The position numbers were made by a program, and so were the translations under genes. Shown here in pieces: positions 41,830-44,897 of a stretch of 44,897 nucleotides of DNA (position 1 is the stretch's first letter; each line of letters begins with the position of its first letter). The notes below the pieces were generated by a model. The model searched no databases, had not been told where the DNA came from, and was given only the letters and a program-made list of their open reading frames with translations. Source of the DNA: a virus; the IMG/VR virus record IMGVR_UViG_3300048929_000412, positions 1 to 44,897 of that record. One strand, written 5' to 3'.

Positions 41830-42325
41830 CGGTAAAGAGTACGTAGACATACTCATCACCACCAAAGATAATCACTTTCTTATTTCGGCGAAGGACAGCC
41901 CCAACACTAAAGCATCGCTGGACACAAAGATTGCCCGCAAAAAATCCAAAAGCCTGTCTCAGATGCAAAAGGCAGTCGCTCAATTGGGAGGAGCGATAAG
42001 TTACTGGAAGAGAAATCGCTTTCTGCAACTTCTGACTAAGGACCTCTGCCACAAAATCAGCACAGAGGGACCCCGTTTATGGGGCATTGTCGTTGTGAAA
42101 GAGCTCTTCGATGGTGAGCAGGTTAAATACAGTCAACCGCTACTTGAGTTGTCAAACGCCACAGAAGTCCCCTGTATAATAATTGACTATCGGCAACTTC
42201 ACGAAATTACCTTTCACCGCCGCGACGAGCGAGGATTTGTCGAGGCGATAACCGCAATTTACATGGGTGGTCTAGAGCACAATCATTTCCCACGAATACG
42301 CTACGGTCTCGTAGCAGGGGACTGA
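41714..42325 (+). CDS. Cargo protein behind the repressor with nuclease-like motif (part 2)
   Basis: The product is 203 aa from ATG 41714, or 209 aa from ATG 41696; a GAGG lies too close to the earlier ATG, so the start is uncertain. EYVDILITTKDNHFLISAKD resembles the PD-(D/E)xK core beta-hairpin (Asp, then x-Ala-Lys), with Ser in place of Glu. The remaining sequence is alpha/beta (LWGIVVVKELFDGEQVKYSQ). It may form one system with the preceding ORF and is expected to be expressed in lysogens with the repressor. Defence or exclusion is inferred. Confidence 0.68.
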   Translation: MSVLERPEPGSLQEVDIIGHLRRAFPGKCIFHGPTRSDDGKEYVDILITTKDNHFLISAKDSPNTKASLDTKIARKKSKSLSQMQKAVAQLGGAISYWKRNRFLQLLTKDLCHKISTEGPRLWGIVVVKELFDGEQVKYSQPLLELSNATEVPCIIIDYRQLHEITFHRRDERGFVEAITAIYMGGLEHNHFPRIRYGLVAGD

Positions 42326-42413
42326 GTAATCGCAACGCGACGTAAACATTGACTCTATCGAGGAATGGAACAAAATAAGAACATTGGTTGAGCCGGGTGT
42401 GAGGTAATGGGTT

Positions 42414-42680
42414 TTGGCACAGGCTGATAAGTTCGTTGTTGTTCCTTTCGTTGGTCGGAGACAGAAGATGGTGAATGTTGATTGGGATGTTGCACCAAAG
42501 AGTGCTCGATGGTGGGCACTCGACGCAAACGGTGAAGCGCACTGGTTCTGCGAACCAGACGTTGCCGCATTCACAGACTTCTGGTTTTCAGTACCCGTTG
42601 AGGCACCTGCGTTCGATTTTAAGGGCGACTGGAGAACCAGCCTCACACAGCGTCCATCACGTTTAGGCCTAGTGAGGTAA
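42414..42680 (+). CDS. Small aromatic-rich protein of unknown function
   Basis: The product is 88 aa from TTG 42414, with GAGG 9 bases upstream. It has many Trp and Phe residues (ARWWALDANGEAHWFCEPDV) and no membrane helix. The stop lies 3 bases before the terminator, which supports it as the last gene of the rightward repressor operon. The 88 bp before it contain no gene. Confidence 0.55.
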   Translation: MAQADKFVVVPFVGRRQKMVNVDWDVAPKSARWWALDANGEAHWFCEPDVAAFTDFWFSVPVEAPAFDFKGDWRTSLTQRPSRLGLVR

Positions 42681-42683
42681 CAA

Positions 42684-42719
42684 AAAAGTCGCCTTGCATC
42701 TTCGCACAGGCGGCTTTTT
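42684..42719 (+). terminator. Terminator of the rightward repressor operon
   Basis: AAAAGTCGCC (42684-42693) pairs with GGCGGCTTTT (42709-42718, one G-U pair) and ends in five T. A standard Rho-independent terminator directly after the 88-aa ORF. Confidence 0.85.
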
Positions 42720-43104
42720 CGCCTTAGTTATTGTTTTTACACAACAAAATTACATCATAGGTGAACTTGCAACGCTGTTGCATGTTGAAATTGGAAAAAC
42801 AAGCTTGAACAGTCTTCTGTTCTGCAGGGCCGACCGAAAGGCAGTTTTTAATAAAGCCCTACTTTCTGGGCTTTGAAGGGTCTTAAAAGGCGCCTAGGTC
42901 GTTTTTTGAACGTCTCTTAAAGTGGCGGTTGGATTTTCGCGGATTCTGCGCCGCAGCGAATTTTGCCGATGACGTCGTGTCAAAAACTGTTTATTTGTCT
43001 TTTCGCCAGACATCTCGAAAGCCCATGATTTACAAGGCTTTTTCACCAATTCCCGTCATTTCCCAGATATTCCCAGATATTCCGGTTACCGGTGTCAAAC
43101 TACA
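42720..43104. repeat. Left phage end, gene-free, with candidate transposase and palindrome sites
   Basis: The 385 bp hold no convincing gene. Read inward from 43104 (minus strand) they carry TTTGACACCGGTAACCGGAA (from 43099) and a second TTTGACAC (42984-42977), the proposed A-binding sites matching the right end. A tandem TTCCCAGATA repeat lies near 43062-43082. AAAGCCC/GGGCTTT (42853-42874) forms a hairpin. Two neighbouring dispersed palindromes (42872-42894 and 42905-42928) lie next to it. This arrangement is the equivalent of Mu attL. Confidence 0.65.
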
Positions 43105-43109
43105 TCCGC
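43105..43109. repeat. Target-site duplication TCCGC, right copy
   Basis: TCCGC follows the terminal CTACA and repeats 257-261 exactly. Confidence 0.88.
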
Positions 43110-43158
43110 CGCACCGCGTTTTGTCAGGCAGAGATTCACTTATTTCCAGAACAGCAAA

Positions 43159-43187
43159 AAGGCCCCGTAGTTTTCGTACGAGGCCTT
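43159..43187 (-). terminator. Terminator of metY
   Basis: Stem AAGGCCCCGTA / TACGAGGCCTT (one mismatch) with loop GTTTTCG. On the minus strand it ends in TTTTT, 39 bp after the metY stop. It is host DNA, 50 bp from the prophage border. Confidence 0.82.
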
Positions 43188-43225
43188 AAGTTCGTTTGAA
43201 TTGTCCAAAGACATGAAACGCGTGG

Positions 43226-44587
43226 TTACGCGTTTTCCAGTGCCTGTGTCAGGTCAGCAATCAGATCGTCGGGATGTTCCAGACCAATCGAAAGGCGCAC
43301 ATAGCCCGGTGTCACGCCGCTTTTAAGTTGATCTTCCACCGACAGCTGTGAGTGGGTTGTCGTTGACGGATGGATGGCCAGTGAGCGTGCATCACCAATA
43401 TTGGCGAGATGATAAAAGAGTTGCAGCGAGTCGATGAAACGTCGGCCGGCGTCGCGGCCTGATTTCAGCTCGAAGCCAACAAGTGCGCCATAGGCACCAT
43501 TTTTCAGATAGGTCTTGGCGCGTTCGGCTGCTTTGCCCGTCTGGAATTTCGGGAAGATGACGTTGGACACCTTCGGGTGTTTTTGCAGAAACTCAGCCAC
43601 CTTGATAGCGTTTTCATTATGCTGACGCAGGCGCAGTGGCAGCGTCTCAAGCCCCTGAATAAGTTGAAAGACATTTTGCGGGCTGATCGCCGCACCGATG
43701 TCACGCAGCAGAACGGCGCGCGCCCGCAGGATATATGGGAAGAAGCTGATGGCATCTGCCTTTTCGATCCATGTCTTGCCCTGGTAGCTTGGGTCAGGTT
43801 CATTCAGTTGCGGGTGGCGATCCGCCAGATCCGCCCAAGGGAAATTGCCACCGTCAACGATCGCGCCGCCAATCGATGTGCCATGGCCACCAATATATTT
43901 GGTTGCGGAATAGACAACGATGGCAGCGCCGTGCTCCAGCGGTTTGATGGTGAGTGGTGCGGCTGTATTGTCGATGATCAGCGGAATGCCGAGCTTGCGA
44001 CCGATCGCTGCAACCTCGCCAATGGGAAACACTTCCAGCTTGGGATTGGGTAGCGATTCTGCGTAATAGGCGCGTGTGCGGTCATCGGTTGCCCGGGCAA
44101 AGGCTTCGGGGTCATTGCCATCGACAAAGCGTGTCTCAATGCCGAAGTTTTTCAGTGTGGCGGCAAATAGCGCCCATGTGCCGCCGTAAAGACCGGCTGC
44201 GCTGACGATGTTGTCTCCTGATCGAGCAAGGTTGAGAATGGCGAAAGCAGAGGCTGCCTGGCCTGAGGAAACTGCAAGTGCGGCCGCACCACCTTCCAGC
44301 TCTGCCAGGCGCTGCTCGAAGGCGTCCTGTGTGGGGTTGGAGACACGGGTATAGAGATGGCCCGGTGCTTCCAGCGCAAACAGCTTGTCAGCGCCGTCGG
44401 TGCCGGGAAGCTGGAAGGATGTGGTCTGGTAAATCGGTACCGCGACGGCTCCTGTTGTCGGGTCAAAACGGAAGCTGCCACCGTGAATGGCCTGTGTTTC
44501 CGGATGAACGCTTTTGAATGTTGCTGTGCCAGCCGGCTGTTGCTGGACAGATTGCAGAATTTCATCGGTGGATTGTTGAATGGTCAT
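43226..44587 (-). CDS. metY: O-acetylhomoserine sulfhydrylase (PLP-dependent)
   Basis: The product is 453 aa. It belongs to the Cys/Met-metabolism PLP enzymes: it makes homocysteine from O-acetylhomoserine and sulfide. The PLP lysine is in VYSATKYIGGHG (Lys230 from this start), with the conserved Asp in LIIDNTAAP (Asp206). The two-step ATGATG start has AGGAGG upstream; the second ATG (6-base spacing) is used and the first (44590) is possible. Length matches the MetY branch (about 430-450), longer than cystathionine gamma-synthases. No SAM-II riboswitch was seen upstream; the 38-bp gap to the next gene suggests an operon. Confidence 0.93.
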   Translation of the reverse strand: MTIQQSTDEILQSVQQQPAGTATFKSVHPETQAIHGGSFRFDPTTGAVAVPIYQTTSFQLPGTDGADKLFALEAPGHLYTRVSNPTQDAFEQRLAELEGGAAALAVSSGQAASAFAILNLARSGDNIVSAAGLYGGTWALFAATLKNFGIETRFVDGNDPEAFARATDDRTRAYYAESLPNPKLEVFPIGEVAAIGRKLGIPLIIDNTAAPLTIKPLEHGAAIVVYSATKYIGGHGTSIGGAIVDGGNFPWADLADRHPQLNEPDPSYQGKTWIEKADAISFFPYILRARAVLLRDIGAAISPQNVFQLIQGLETLPLRLRQHNENAIKVAEFLQKHPKVSNVIFPKFQTGKAAERAKTYLKNGAYGALVGFELKSGRDAGRRFIDSLQLFYHLANIGDARSLAIHPSTTTHSQLSVEDQLKSGVTPGYVRLSIGLEHPDDLIADLTQALENA

Positions 44588-44625
44588 CATATTCCTCCTT
44601 GAAACGGGTTGGGAAACAGGTCTGA

Positions 44626-44897
44626 TTATGGTGTGTTTGGTCGAAAGGATGTCTGGGCCAAAGCAACGAGCAGCAGGGCTGCCGATGCCCAGAGGGTTTC
44701 AGGGGCGTACCAGCGGATTTCGAAGAAATGTTCGTTGCTACAGAGAGCCTGTGCGAGACGGCAAAGGTCCGTTTCGGCTGCAAGGCATGTCGCGGCCTGT
44801 GCTGTTGTGATGTAGCCGTTTTCGACAACATTGCCGAAAACCAGCCACCACCAGCCAAGGCTGAGCAATAGCAGAGTGACGGAAAAAGACAGGGTAA
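44626..44897 (-). CDS. C-terminal part of a host membrane protein, truncated at the window edge
   Basis: The frame is open to the window end, so the N-terminus is missing. At least 90 residues are visible, including hydrophobic helices (SVTLLLLSLGWWWLVFG and ETLWASAALLLVALAQ) and a Cys-rich loop between them. The stop is 38 bp before metY. A small integral membrane protein of unknown role. Confidence 0.55.
   Translation of the reverse strand, partial: TLSFSVTLLLLSLGWWWLVFGNVVENGYITTAQAATCLAAETDLCRLAQALCSNEHFFEIRWYAPETLWASAALLLVALAQTSFRPNTP

Larger units (their letters stand above)
262..43104. mobile_element. Complete Mu-like transposable prophage with a siphovirus-type tail
   Basis: The element begins TGTAG at 262 and ends CTACA at 43104, so both ends read 5'-TGTAG inward, with TCCGC duplicated outside. 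Inside are a DDE transposase A, ATPase B, Ner, GemA, a Mor/C activator, Mu-type head genes (DUF3486, terminase, DUF935 portal, F, G, I, T) and a lambda-like tail module. There is no tyrosine or serine integrase. Gene order from repressor to tail fibres matches Mu and its siphovirus relatives such as B3 and D3112. No core gene is visibly broken, so the prophage looks potentially functional. Confidence 0.93.

Noticed and set aside
43004-43014. CA-TCTCG as a right border matching TCTCA at 192-196
   Set aside because: Only four of five bases match, and it leaves the TTTGACAC site at 43099 outside the element.
197-43096. TGACAC at 197 (+) and 43097 (minus) as phage ends
   Set aside because: Both read TGACAC inward, but their flanks (TCTCA and AACTA) do not match. 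TGTAG ends with TCCGC on both sides fit exactly.
42929-43189. 86-aa + strand ORF
   Set aside because: It crosses the attL border and the metY terminator, so it is fortuitous.
44588-44650. SAM-II riboswitch before metY
   Set aside because: The conserved pseudoknot segments were not seen, and the gap to the upstream gene is only 38 bp.
1-44897. CRISPR arrays or insertion sequences
   Set aside because: No regularly spaced repeats and no second transposase were seen.

Overview
The window is a complete Mu-like transposable prophage of 42.8 kb (262-43104) inserted in an alphaproteobacterial chromosome. The host is most likely a member of the Hyphomicrobiales (Rhizobiales), perhaps Brucella/Ochrobactrum-like; that is a judgement from protein style and moderate GC and was not tested. 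Host sequence on the left is a CAU tRNA gene with its own promoter. Host sequence on the right is metY (O-acetylhomoserine sulfhydrylase) with its terminator, then the 3' part of a membrane-protein gene that runs off the window. The prophage ends read 5'-TGTAG at both termini and are flanked by a perfect 5-bp direct repeat TCCGC (257-261 and 43105-43109), the hallmark of Mu-type transposition.

The genetic left end lies at the right of the window. A LexA-type (S24) repressor is transcribed rightward (40427-41113) with three downstream cargo ORFs that end at a good terminator. All phage core genes run leftward. First comes the early block: ner, a small membrane protein, an unknown protein, a DnaA-domain-IV-like HTH protein, a ParB-like protein, a regulator, the DDE transposase A (D266, D334, E386) and the ATPase B, then small ORFs, a DUF3164-like protein, GemA and one Mor/C-type activator. 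Next is the lysis block: endolysin, holin-like protein, Rz/Rz1 spanins and small ORFs. The Mu-type head block follows: small and large terminase, portal, gpF-like protein with a C-terminal nuclease-like domain, gpG, protease with a nested scaffold, decoration protein and major capsid. Last is a lambda-like, non-contractile tail block: tail tube, G/T chaperones with a -1 slippery site, tape measure with a transglycosylase motif, three minor tail/hub proteins including an NlpC/P60-type peptidase, a gpJ-like tip protein and two separate SGNH-hydrolase tail proteins. No sheath or baseplate genes are seen, so the particle should be siphovirus-like with Mu-type DNA replication.

The control layer is unusually readable. 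Palindromic operators sit in the spacer of the predicted early promoter. A nearly identical 21-bp element lies upstream of the endolysin and of the protease gene, where Mu has Plys and PI. Tandem terminators follow the capsid gene. A roughly 22-bp imperfect palindrome is dispersed at five places, and one copy lies in the G-I gap close to the exact centre of the prophage, where Mu carries its strong gyrase site.

The parts least explained by known phage biology are cargo genes. They are a 641-aa protein with a degenerate nuclease-like segment and an HEVGH zinc-peptidase motif at the right end; two overlapping ORFs behind the repressor, the second with a D-x14-SAK nuclease-like motif; and a 258-aa two-helix membrane protein inserted against the direction of the early operon. 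They are the best candidates for an undescribed exclusion or defence function, but this is inference only.
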